Positions 25,559 through 33,189 of a stretch of DNA of 64,000 nt are shown here, in pieces (the first letter of the stretch is position 1; each line of letters starts with the position of its first letter). Made by a program: the position numbers and the translations under genes. Below the pieces are notes generated by a model. That model saw only the letters and a program-made list of their open reading frames with translations. It did not search any database and was not told the origin of the DNA. This DNA is from WHSW01 sp963777775 (lineage in GTDB: Bacteria > Actinomycetota > Thermoleophilia > Solirubrobacterales > 70-9). The stretch spans positions 620,001-684,000 of the forward strand of contig CAVZRL010000009.1 in NCBI GenBank assembly GCA_963777775.1. The letters are read 5' to 3'.

Positions 25559-25687
25559 CTAGCGATCCTCCTCGGAGGCCTTACGGACCTCCCCGTCGAG
25601 CTGGCGGAAGGTCGCCACGAGGACGATCCCGAACCAGGCGATCAGAACCGCCAGCATCGCCCAGGCAACCAGGGTCGCGAGCGTCAC
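25559..25687 (-). CDS. 42-residue single-pass membrane protein of the sulfate importer operon
   Basis: The GTG at 25687 overlaps the stop of the cysA-like gene (GTGA), and TAG follows at 25559. The product has one hydrophobic helix (residues 3-27, including AWAMLAVLIAWFGIVLV) and a charged tail ending RKASEEDR. It is too short for routine gene calling. The perfect four-base overlap, which recurs throughout this genome, and the well-formed helix argue for translation. It could be a small accessory subunit of the importer. I know no named family for it. Confidence 0.6.
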   Translation of the reverse strand: MTLATLVAWAMLAVLIAWFGIVLVATFRQLDGEVRKASEEDR

Positions 25688-26679
25688 GCGAGCGCCAGCT
25701 CCTCGGTCCGCGGGGCGGCCCCGTTCTCGTCGAAGACGCGAGCCCGCCGCGGCTCGACGTAGACGATCTGACCGTCGAGGAGCTCCAGCTCCTCGACCTG
25801 AGCGCGGGTGAGCTGGGCGATCAGAGGGCTGCCGTCGGCGAGCGTCATCTCGATCCGCACCTCGAAGCCGAGATGGACGATCCGATCGATCATCGCCTCC
25901 TCGCTGCGCGAGCCGCGGACGTGGCCGACCTCGACGTCGTGAGGGCGGACCAGCAAGGCGCCGATCCGGTTCGCGGTGCCGACGAAGCTCATCACGAACT
26001 CGGTGGCCGGGTGGTCGTAGAGGTCGGTCGGGACCCCCGCCTGCTCGACCCGCCCCTCGTTCATGACCACGATCTGCTCGGCGACGTCCATCGCCTCCTC
26101 CTGGTCGTGGGTGACGAAGACCGTGGTCACGTGGACCTCGTCGTGGAGGCGCCGCAGCCACCGGCGCAGCTCGGTGCGCACGCGGGCGTCGAGGGCGCCG
26201 AACGGCTCGTCGAGCAGCAGCACCTTCGGCTCCACCGCGAGCGCCCGCGCCAGCGCCATGCGCTGGCGCTGTCCACCCGACAGCTGGGACGGATAGCGGT
26301 CCTGCAGCCCTTCGAGCTGGACCAGCGAGAGCAGCTCGTGGACGCGGCGGTCGATCTCGTCCTTGGGCTGCTTGCGGATGCTGAGGCCAAAGGCGACGTT
26401 GTTGCGCACGGTCATGTGCTTGAACGCGGCGTAGTGCTGGAAGCAGAAGCCGACGTTCCGGTTCTGGACCGGCACCTGGGTCATGTCCTCTCCGGAGATC
26501 AGCACCCTGCCCGAGTCGGGCTCCTCGAGTCCGGCGATCACCCGCAGCAGGGTCGACTTGCCGCTCCCCGAGGGGCCCAGCAGGGCTGTCAGCGAGCCGT
26601 CGCGGACTTCGATCGACACATCGTCGAGCGCGTAGAAGTCGCCGAATTGCTTGGTCGCGTTCTCAACCTTGATGCTCAT
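25684..26679 (-). CDS. cysA: Sulfate/thiosulfate ABC transporter ATP-binding protein
   Basis: A CysA-type importer ATPase of 331 residues. Walker A is GPSGSGKST (about 35-43), the Q-loop lies in FCFQHYAAFKHMTV, the signature is LSGGQRQRMALARAL, Walker B is VLLLDEPFGALD and the switch histidine is in VFVTHDQEEA. A TOBE-like regulatory domain follows from about residue 240 with LLVRPHDVEVG. It couples ATP hydrolysis to import with the two permeases. Its start overlaps the end of cysW by 17 bases. Confidence 0.92.
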   Translation of the reverse strand: MSIKVENATKQFGDFYALDDVSIEVRDGSLTALLGPSGSGKSTLLRVIAGLEEPDSGRVLISGEDMTQVPVQNRNVGFCFQHYAAFKHMTVRNNVAFGLSIRKQPKDEIDRRVHELLSLVQLEGLQDRYPSQLSGGQRQRMALARALAVEPKVLLLDEPFGALDARVRTELRRWLRRLHDEVHVTTVFVTHDQEEAMDVAEQIVVMNEGRVEQAGVPTDLYDHPATEFVMSFVGTANRIGALLVRPHDVEVGHVRGSRSEEAMIDRIVHLGFEVRIEMTLADGSPLIAQLTRAQVEELELLDGQIVYVEPRRARVFDENGAAPRTEELALA

Positions 26680-27598
26680 CTCTGAGCTCCTTTCCGCTAG
26701 ACAGTGCTGCCGCGTCGCCGACGGCGACCTCGGTTGGGGGCTTGGCGGGCTTGTCGCGACGCTGGATCACGTTCATGAACAGCAGCGTGAACAGCGCCAT
26801 CACGGCCAGCACCAGCGCTGCCGCGTAGGCGCCGGCGACGTCGAAGTGCTCGTACAGGTTCTCGACCAGCAGCGTGGCGCTCTCGGTCTTGCCCTCGATC
26901 TTGCCCGAGACGACAGCCACCGCGCCGAACTCGCCGAGCGCGCGGGCGGTCGCGAGGACGACGCCGTAGGTGACGCCCCAACGGATCGCCGGCAGCGTGA
27001 CCCGCCAGAACGTCTGCCAGCCAGTGGCACCGAGGGTGGCCGCGGCCTGCTCCTGGTCGTCTCCGATCTCCTGCAGGACGGGCACGACCTCGCGCACGAC
27101 GAAGGGCAGGGAGACGAAGATCGTCGCCAGGGCCATGCCCGGCGGCGAGAAGATCACCTGAATCCCCTGCTCAGCGAGCCAGGGCCCGAACCACCCGTCG
27201 ACGCTTCCATAGACGAGCACGAGCGAGAGGCCGATGACGACCGGCGAGACCGCGAACGGGAGGTCGATGAGCCCGTTCAGGATCGCCTTGCCGCGGAAGT
27301 TCTGGCGCACGAGGACCAGCGCGCAGGCGATCCCGAAGACCGTGTTGAGGGGCACCGCGATCAGCACGAGGACGAGCGTGAGATAGAAGGCGTGCATCGC
27401 CTCGGGAGTGGTCACCGAGTCGATCGCGTGCGCGATGCCGTCCTCGAACGCCTTGAAGAAGATCAGGATGACCGGGATCAGCAGCAGCGCGAAGAGGTAG
27501 CCGAGGGCGACGCCGCGCAGGCCGTACTTGGCCAGCCTGCCTCCGCCGACGCGACCGGGGGCCTGCCCAGGCTCAATCGTCGCCGCGTCAGCTGGCAT
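26663..27598 (-). CDS. cysW: Sulfate ABC transporter permease CysW
   Basis: A 311-residue integral membrane protein with about six helices and the EAA coupling loop in EQAAATLGATGWQTFWRVTLPAI (split across residues about 190-212). The N-terminus is soluble and Pro/Gly-rich until about residue 28. ARALGEFGAVAVVSG is typical of CysW. It pairs with the CysT-like subunit to form the sulfate channel. The start overlaps the end of the upstream permease by 11 bases. Confidence 0.9.
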   Translation of the reverse strand: MPADAATIEPGQAPGRVGGGRLAKYGLRGVALGYLFALLLIPVILIFFKAFEDGIAHAIDSVTTPEAMHAFYLTLVLVLIAVPLNTVFGIACALVLVRQNFRGKAILNGLIDLPFAVSPVVIGLSLVLVYGSVDGWFGPWLAEQGIQVIFSPPGMALATIFVSLPFVVREVVPVLQEIGDDQEQAAATLGATGWQTFWRVTLPAIRWGVTYGVVLATARALGEFGAVAVVSGKIEGKTESATLLVENLYEHFDVAGAYAAALVLAVMALFTLLFMNVIQRRDKPAKPPTEVAVGDAAALSSGKELRDEHQG

Positions 27599-28349
27599 GG
27601 CGCAGGCTCCTCCTCGAGAGAACCCCGATCCCGATCAGGACCAAGAGCGCGATCATGAGCAACACCACCGACACGGCCGCCGCGGTGACCTCGCGATCGC
27701 TCTGGATCTGGCTGAAGATGAAGACGGACGCGACCTCGGTCTTGAACGGGATGTTCCCCGAGATCAAGACCAGCGAGCCGAATTCCCCGATCGAGCGGGC
27801 GAACGCGAGCGCCACTCCGGAGAGGATCGCCGGCGTCAGGTTCGGGAGGATGACCCGCCGGAAGGTGGTCAGGCGGCCCGCGCCGAGCGAGGCGGCCGCC
27901 TCCTCCATGTCGCGATCGAGCTCGATCAGCACCGGCTGCACGGAGCGGATCACGAACGGCAGGGTGACGAACAGCAACGCCATGATCACCCCGATCCGCG
28001 TGAACGAGACTCCCGAGAGCCCGAGCACGCCGTTGTCCCCGTAGAGAGCCAGCAGCGTGATCCCGGCGACGATGGTCGGGAGCGCGAATGGCAGGTCGAT
28101 CAGCGAGTTGACGATCCGCTTGCCGGGGAACTCGTCGCGGACCAGGACCCAGGCGATGATCGTTCCGGCGACCGCGTTGATCGCGACCACGACAACCGAG
28201 GCGATCAGGGTCAGCTTCAGCGCCGCGACCGCCTGCGGAGCGGTGACGTCGTCCCAGAACGAGGCCAGCCCGCCTTCGAACGACTTCGCCACCACTGCCG
28301 CGAGCGGGATGAGGACGATCAGGCTCAGGTAGGCGACAACCAGGCCCAC
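27588..28349 (-). CDS. cysT: Sulfate ABC transporter permease CysT
   Basis: A six-helix permease with the coupling loop EEAAASLGAGRLTTFRRVILP and the family motif RSIGEFGSLVLISGN. The GTG at 28349 places the first helix (VVAYLSLIVLIPLAAVV) at the very N-terminus. Homologues often have 15-25 more residues; the frame is open back to the upstream stop at 28428, but only CTG codons are available there. The 253-residue length is therefore a minimum. It is the second gene of the operon. Confidence 0.88.
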   Translation of the reverse strand: MGLVVAYLSLIVLIPLAAVVAKSFEGGLASFWDDVTAPQAVAALKLTLIASVVVVAINAVAGTIIAWVLVRDEFPGKRIVNSLIDLPFALPTIVAGITLLALYGDNGVLGLSGVSFTRIGVIMALLFVTLPFVIRSVQPVLIELDRDMEEAAASLGAGRLTTFRRVILPNLTPAILSGVALAFARSIGEFGSLVLISGNIPFKTEVASVFIFSQIQSDREVTAAAVSVVLLMIALLVLIGIGVLSRRSLRHAS

Positions 28350-28427
28350 GCGTGAGCCCGGGGCCGCCGAAGCCGAGCCGAAGGCCCGGCCTCGGCGGTG
28401 CTTTCGCAGTTGCGACGGCCCCTTGAC

Positions 28428-29528
28428 TCACTCCGTCGCGACCCCCAGGTTCTGCTCGATTTCCGCCACCGAGCCGTTCTCCGGATCGAAGAACTCGGTC
28501 GTCACCTTGTCCCAACCACCGAGGTCGGCGATCGTGAACAGGTCCGGCGGGATCGGGAACTTGTCCTCGTTCTGCTTCAGCACCGACTCGATCACCGGCC
28601 GGTAGCCCTTGTCGGCCCACAGCTGCTGCGCCTCGTCGGTGTAGAGGTAGTCGACAAACGACTGCGCGGACTCGTCCGCGTCGTTGAGCACGGCGATCGG
28701 GGTCTCGATCAGGATCGTGCTGTCGGGCACGACGTAGTCGAGCTCCTCGCCGGCGTCCTGAGCGGCGATCGCCTCGTTCTCGTAGGCGAGCAGGACGTCG
28801 CCCTTGCCGCCGAGGAACGTTCCCAGCGAGTCGCGGGCGCTCTCGTCCTGGACCGCGACGTTGTTGAGCAGGTCGGAGAGGAACTGCAGACCCTCCTCCT
28901 CCGATCCGCCCTCGGTCAGGGTCTTGTTGCCGTAGGCTGCCATCAGGTTCCAGCGGGCGCCGCCCGAGGTGAACGGGTTCGGGGTCAGGACCTCGACGTC
29001 GTCGCGGAGCAGGTCGTCCCAGCTCTCGATCCCCTCCGGGTTGCCCGGTCGGACCGCGAACACGACCACCGAGTCCTCGACGATGCCGTTGTACTCGTTC
29101 TGATTCCAGTCCTCGGCCACGAGGCCGGCGTCGACCAGCCGGGTGACGTCCGGCTCAAGCGAGAGATGGACGACGTCGGCGGCCTGGCCGGCCTCGACCG
29201 CCCGTGACTGGTCACCCGAGGAGCCGAACGAGTTCGAGAACTCGACCCCCTCGCCCTCCGAGGTGGCGCCGAAGCCGGGCTGGAGGTCCTGCGTGTACGC
29301 CTCCTCGGGGGTCGAGTAGGCGACCAGGTCGACCGACCCGCCGCTGTCGGAGGAGGCATCGGAACTGCCGCCGCAGGCGGCGACGCCGAGGATCAGCGAG
29401 GCACCGACCGCGACCGCTGCCAGAGCCCGGGCTGGGCCGGCAGCATGGGCGTCGCCGCGGGGCCGCGCGGACGCTCGAGGGGCGCTCGCGGCCCCGCTGC
29501 GACGGGGCTTCTGTGGGAAGCTGGGCAT
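28428..29528 (-). CDS. Sulfate-binding lipoprotein (ABC transporter substrate-binding protein)
   Basis: The first gene of the importer operon. The 366-residue product has a lipoprotein signal with lipobox GVAAC (Cys about 52), followed by a Ser/Gly linker and a periplasmic-type type II binding fold. SFGSSGDQSRAVEAGQAADVV and NPFTSGGARWNLMAAYG are characteristic of CysP/Sbp sulfate and thiosulfate binders. The long basic stretch before the hydrophobic core suggests the true start may be an internal codon. It is anchored outside the membrane and delivers sulfate to CysT/CysW. Confidence 0.9.
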   Translation of the reverse strand: MPSFPQKPRRSGAASAPRASARPRGDAHAAGPARALAAVAVGASLILGVAACGGSSDASSDSGGSVDLVAYSTPEEAYTQDLQPGFGATSEGEGVEFSNSFGSSGDQSRAVEAGQAADVVHLSLEPDVTRLVDAGLVAEDWNQNEYNGIVEDSVVVFAVRPGNPEGIESWDDLLRDDVEVLTPNPFTSGGARWNLMAAYGNKTLTEGGSEEEGLQFLSDLLNNVAVQDESARDSLGTFLGGKGDVLLAYENEAIAAQDAGEELDYVVPDSTILIETPIAVLNDADESAQSFVDYLYTDEAQQLWADKGYRPVIESVLKQNEDKFPIPPDLFTIADLGGWDKVTTEFFDPENGSVAEIEQNLGVATE

Positions 29529-29545
29529 TCTTTACACCTTTCTAG

Positions 29546-29563
29546 ATTGGCTTACTCAACAAT
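29546..29563 (-). promoter_or_regulatory. Candidate promoter/operator of the sulfate importer operon
   Basis: An AT-rich patch unlike its surroundings lies just upstream of the sulfate-binding gene. It contains the dyad ATTG-N10-CAAT. A regulator such as the nearby Rrf2 protein could bind here. No consensus match is claimed. Confidence 0.3.
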
Positions 29564-29624
29564 ACCGAAGCGCGGCAGGGTAGCAGGTCGGTGGCGGCTG
29601 TCGGGGAGGAAGCGCCCGGCGGGG

Positions 29625-30410
29625 CTAGGTCAGCTCCGGCAGGCCCTCGCCCGGAGTCGAGCCCTCGGCGTGGAGCAGACGCGGGATCCGACCGGCGCGA
29701 CGCGCCTCATAACCGGCCTTCACCGCGTCGCGCATCGCGACCGCCATCCGCTCGGGATCGGCGGCGCGGGAGACGGAGCTCGCGAGCAACACCGCGTCGC
29801 AGCCGAGCTCCATCGCCAGGGCCGCGTCGGACGCGGTCCCGATCCCGGCGTCGCAGACGACCGGCACGCCGGCGGACTCGGCGATGATCCGCAGGTTGTA
29901 GGGATTGCGGATCCCGGCGCCGGACCCGATCGGCGAGCCGAGCGGCATCACCGCGGCGCAGCCGGCGTCCTCGAGCCGGCGGGCGAGCACCGGATCGTCG
30001 TTGGTGTAGGGGAGCACGGTGAAGCCCTCGTCGACCAGCGTCTCGGCCGCGTCGACCAGCTCGACGGCGTCGGGCATCAGGGTGCGGTCGTCACCGATCA
30101 CCTCGAGCTTGACCCAGTCGGTCTCGAGGGCCTCGCGTGCCAGGCGAGCGGTGCGAACCGCGTCACGCGCCGTGTAGCACCCGGCCGTGTTCGGGAGCGC
30201 GAACAGGCCGAGCCGGCCGATCAGGTCGAGCACCGAGCCCTCGGCGGTGGAGTCGACGCGGCGCAGCGCGACGGTGACGATCTCAGCCTCGGACGCGCGC
30301 AGCGCGCCCTCCATCTGCGCCAGGGATCGAAATCCTCCGGTGCCGACGACGAGCCGGGATCGCCACAGCCTGCCGCCGAGCTCGAACCCTGGCGGTGAGC
30401 CGTCAGCCAC
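29625..30410 (-). CDS. thiG: Thiazole synthase
   Basis: ThiG forms the thiazole phosphate of thiamine from deoxyxylulose phosphate, ThiS-thiocarboxylate and dehydroglycine. The TIM-barrel fold shows RLVVGTGGFRS at the start, NTAGCYTARDAVRTARLARE, the Schiff-base lysine in WVKLEVIGDD (about residue 98), LPYTNDDPVLARRL, and the phosphate loop in GSPIGSGAGIRNP. The GTG at 30410 overlaps the end of thiS by eight bases and gives 261 residues. It is the last gene of the riboswitch-controlled operon. Confidence 0.93.
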   Translation of the reverse strand: MADGSPPGFELGGRLWRSRLVVGTGGFRSLAQMEGALRASEAEIVTVALRRVDSTAEGSVLDLIGRLGLFALPNTAGCYTARDAVRTARLAREALETDWVKLEVIGDDRTLMPDAVELVDAAETLVDEGFTVLPYTNDDPVLARRLEDAGCAAVMPLGSPIGSGAGIRNPYNLRIIAESAGVPVVCDAGIGTASDAALAMELGCDAVLLASSVSRAADPERMAVAMRDAVKAGYEARRAGRIPRLLHAEGSTPGEGLPELT

Positions 30411-30609
30411 CCTGGATCGCCCCCACCACCTCGACCCGCTGGCCCTCCCGGAGCGCCGTAGTCCGCCAGGCGCTGCGAGGCACGACCTCGCCGTCGACGG
30501 CGACGGCAACGCCGCGTCGGTCCGGCCGCGCCCCGGCGCGCTCGATCGCCACGGCGACCGGCGAACCCGGCTCGAGCTCGACCCGCTCGCCGTTGAGCTC
30601 GATCGTCAT
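30403..30609 (-). CDS. thiS: Sulfur carrier protein ThiS
   Basis: A 68-residue ubiquitin-fold protein that starts MTIELNGERVELEPG and ends in the diagnostic Gly-Gly (VEVVGAIQGG), whose C-terminus becomes a thiocarboxylate after adenylation by ThiF. No thiF is in the window. The ATG overlaps the TGA that ends thiO once that gene's frameshift is corrected, and its own stop overlaps thiG. The length matches the family. Confidence 0.92.
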   Translation of the reverse strand: MTIELNGERVELEPGSPVAVAIERAGARPDRRGVAVAVDGEVVPRSAWRTTALREGQRVEVVGAIQGG

Positions 30610-31713
30610 CGTGCCGCCGCCTCCGCCGGCCTCGTCGTGCCCGTGAGATGCGAGAGCACGCGCTCGGCGGTGATCGGGGCGAGCAGGATTCCGTTTCGGT
30701 AGTGGCCGGTGGCGAGCAGCGAGGCCGTCGATCGCTCCCGGGCCGATCAGCGGCAGGTTGTCCGGCGTCGCCGGCCGCAGGCCCGCGACCGCCTCGGCCA
30801 GCTCGAGCTCGGCGACGTCGGGGACGGCTCGATAGGCCTCGCGAAGCAGCTCGTGAACGCCGCCCGCGGTCACCCGGAGGTCGAAGCCGTGCTCCTCGAC
30901 CGTCGCCCCGACGACCAGCCGCCCATCGCCACGGGGAACCAGATAGACGCGCTCGGTGACGACGATCCGCTCGCAGACCGGCTCCTGCGCCGGGCCGCGC
31001 AGGGTCAGGATCTGGCCCTTGACCGGCCGGATCGGCGGCCTCGCGGCGGCGGGCAGCCACTCCGCCGCCGACCAGGCGCCGGCGGCGAGCACCGTCGACC
31101 GCGCTCGATAGCGGCGTCCGTCGGCCGTGCGGACCCCGGCGAGCCGGCCCGATTCGAGCAGCGCACCGGCGACCTCGGCGGTCTCGATCCGGCCCCCGGC
31201 GGATTCGAAGGCCGCCGCGAGCGCAGCGACCAGCGCGCTCGGGTCGACCGCGGCCTCGTGCGGCGCCGCGACGCCGCCGGCGACCGCGCCGAGGCCGGGC
31301 TCGAGCTCGCGGCAGGCACGCGGGCGCATCCACTCCGCCTCCAGGTCGAGCGACTGCATGAGCTCGAAGCGCCGGCGCAGCTCGGCGGCCTCGTCACGAT
31401 CGAGCGCCACGTGCAGCGCGCCGAGCCCGAGGAAGCCGATCTCGCGGTCGGTGCCCTCGGCGAGCCGGCCGGCAAATTGCGGCCAGAGCCGGTGGGACTC
31501 GAGCGCCAGCTCGAGCAGCCGATCCTCGCCCCAGGTCGCCTCGGCGACCGGAGCGAGCATCCCGGCCGCGACGCCCGAGGCCCCGGCGCCCGGCCGCGCG
31601 CGCTCGAGCACGAGCACATCGAGCCCGCTCTTGGCCGCCCGCCAGGCGCAGGCCAGCCCGATCACTCCGGCGCCGACGATCAGCGCGTCGTGCTCACCGT
31701 TTTCAGTTGCCAC
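30606..31713 (-). pseudogene. thiO: Glycine oxidase, interrupted by a frameshift
   Basis: ThiO oxidises glycine to the imine used by ThiG. GTG at 31713 starts ATENGEHDALIVGAGVIGL, the FAD-binding Rossmann motif. The family is followed through RPVKGQILTLRGP and ATPDNLPLIGPGAIDGL. Near base 30720 the frame breaks: LLATGHYRNGILLAPITAER and the rest to a TGA at 30606 are in the next frame, as if one base had been inserted. The corrected gene would overlap thiS by ATGA exactly, so the break is recent or a sequencing error. Uncorrected, the frame runs on into thiS. Confidence 0.8.
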
Positions 31714-31750
31714 GGAAGGAACGCTCCTCTCCGGGCGGGCGGGCCGGATC

Positions 31751-31858
31751 GTCCCTGCGCCGGCATTACCCGGATCAGGTTCAGACGGTCGGCGGCCCGT
31801 CGCCGCCCTCTCAGCCCCGCTGGTCGGGCTCCCGTTCAGGTTCAAGATACTCCCCTGA
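31751..31858 (-). promoter_or_regulatory. TPP riboswitch (THI element)
   Basis: The minus strand holds the conserved core GGGGCTGAGAGGG, then TCTGAACCTGATCCGGGTAA and TGCCGGCGCAGGGA, with GGGGAG at the 5' side. It ends about 37 bases before the thiO start, so thiamine pyrophosphate should repress thiO-thiS-thiG. Confidence 0.93.
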
Positions 31859-31899
31859 TCACTGAGGGCTTCTCGCGCCGAGACCGAGACCGCGACGGC

Positions 31900-32559
31900 T
31901 TGCTCGCCGCCAGACGCAGGCGGCTGGCGGGCGCGCGCCTGTACTTCGTCTGCGAGGCGATGCCGGACCCCCGCGCCCAGGCCTCGCTGCTCGACGCGGT
32001 GCTGAGCGGGGGCGCGGACCTGATCCAGCTCCGCGACAAGCTCGCCGACGACGAGACGCTGCGCCGGGCGGCAGCGCTGTTCCGGCGCGCCGCCGACCGC
32101 CACGGCGCGCTCTTCTTCCTCAACGACCGGCCAGAGCTGGTCGAGGCCTGCGGCGCCGACGGTGTCCATGTCGGCCAGGACGACATCGCGGTCGCCGACG
32201 CAAGGGCCGGCGCCGGCGGCAGCGCGCTGGTCGGCCTCTCGACGCACTCGCCGGACCAGTTCGACGCCGCGCTCGCCGCAGCCGGCACCGCCCGCCCCGA
32301 CCAGCTCAGCGTCGGGCCGGTCTGGGAAACGCCGACCAAGCCGGGCCGGGCCGCGGCTGGGCTGGAACTCGTCCGGCACGCGGCGAACGCCGGCGGCGAG
32401 GCCGCCTGGTTCGCGATCGGCGGGATCGATCGCTCGAACATCGACCAAGTGGTCGCCGCCGGGGCGCGCCGGGTCGTCGTCGTGAGGGCGCTCCGCGAGG
32501 CCGCAGACCCGGCGTCGGTTGCGCGGGTCCTCCGGGCTGCGCTCGAGCGGGCCGTCTAG
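31900..32559 (+). CDS. thiE: Thiamine-phosphate synthase
   Basis: ThiE joins the pyrimidine and thiazole moieties of thiamine. The TIM-barrel begins ARLYFVCEAMPD and shows GGADLIQLRDK, FFLNDRPELVEACGADGVHVGQDD (split by the pyrophosphate site), LVGLSTHS, and the late FAIGGIDRSN. The start proposed is TTG at 31900, giving 219 residues and keeping the RRRRLAGARLY leader that homologues have. The gene is divergent from the riboswitch, so that element does not lie in its mRNA. Confidence 0.92.
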   Translation: MLAARRRRLAGARLYFVCEAMPDPRAQASLLDAVLSGGADLIQLRDKLADDETLRRAAALFRRAADRHGALFFLNDRPELVEACGADGVHVGQDDIAVADARAGAGGSALVGLSTHSPDQFDAALAAAGTARPDQLSVGPVWETPTKPGRAAAGLELVRHAANAGGEAAWFAIGGIDRSNIDQVVAAGARRVVVVRALREAADPASVARVLRAALERAV

Positions 32560-32569
32560 CCTCCTGACG

Positions 32570-33127
32570 GTGGCTAGCCGAGAGCGGAAGCGAGCCGCGC
32601 GCAGCAGGCGCAAGGAGCGCTCGGCCGAGCGCCTCGCCGAGCAGGAGCAGCGCCGCGAGGCGATGGCCGCGCGCTCGGAGGCGCGCAACGAGGCGGCACG
32701 CGAGGCGCTCGAGCCGCTCGCCCGCGGGGAGCGCCCGACGGTGGTCACCGTCGGGGCGGTGATCTCGGGCCTGATCGCGGTCTCGACCGTCATCGGCTAC
32801 CTCGCCGGGGTCGAGGTGACGAAGATCGGCAGCGACGGGATCGAGCAGGGCGAGGAGCGGGCCCCGCTGCTGTCGGTCGTCGCCGTCGTCGCGCTGATGG
32901 CGACGATGGCGTACGGGATGTGGAAGGCGCGTTACTGGGCGGTGCTCGGCTTCCAGGCGCTGCTCGTGATCGTCCTGGTCGCCGCCTCCCTGGGCCTCGT
33001 CCAGGCGACAGCCTGGGGCCAGGCGGTGGGGACCGTGGCGCTGATCGCGGGGGCCGGGACGATGTTCTACTTCATGATCAAGGCGATGGCCCGGATCCAG
33101 ATGCCCGAGCGGCGGGCGACGGACTGA
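32570..33127 (+). CDS. Four-helix membrane protein of unknown function
   Basis: The GTG at 32570 gives 185 residues. The first 60 are highly charged and probably a coiled coil (alternating Arg/Glu/Ala, for example RLAEQEQRREAMAARSEARN). Four hydrophobic segments follow at about 66-87, 106-124, 129-147 and 150-168. The C-terminal tail is IKAMARIQMPERR. I do not recognise a named family, though the layout is common in actinobacterial hypothetical proteins. It follows thiE by 10 bases, so it may be co-transcribed. Confidence 0.6.
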   Translation: MASRERKRAARSRRKERSAERLAEQEQRREAMAARSEARNEAAREALEPLARGERPTVVTVGAVISGLIAVSTVIGYLAGVEVTKIGSDGIEQGEERAPLLSVVAVVALMATMAYGMWKARYWAVLGFQALLVIVLVAASLGLVQATAWGQAVGTVALIAGAGTMFYFMIKAMARIQMPERRATD

Positions 33128-33148
33128 CGACCCGAAAAGCGCCGGCCC

Positions 33149-33172
33149 GAGCCGCTCTCGCGCAAACGGCTC
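33149..33172. terminator. Possible hairpin terminator upstream of lpd
   Basis: GAGCCG and CGGCTC pair around a 12-base loop between the membrane protein gene and lpd, followed by the AT-rich CATATAG. It may separate the thiE unit from the dehydrogenase island; the CATATAG could equally belong to the lpd promoter. Confidence 0.4.
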
Positions 33173-33189
33173 TCATATAGAGTCGGCGC

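Noticed and set aside
31751..31858. TPP riboswitch acting on thiE
   Set aside because: The aptamer is on the opposite strand from thiE.
30403..32793. One very long minus-strand protein covering thiO and thiS
   Set aside because: It is an artefact of the thiO frameshift, which joins thiO to thiS, and of an open frame antisense to thiE and the riboswitch.
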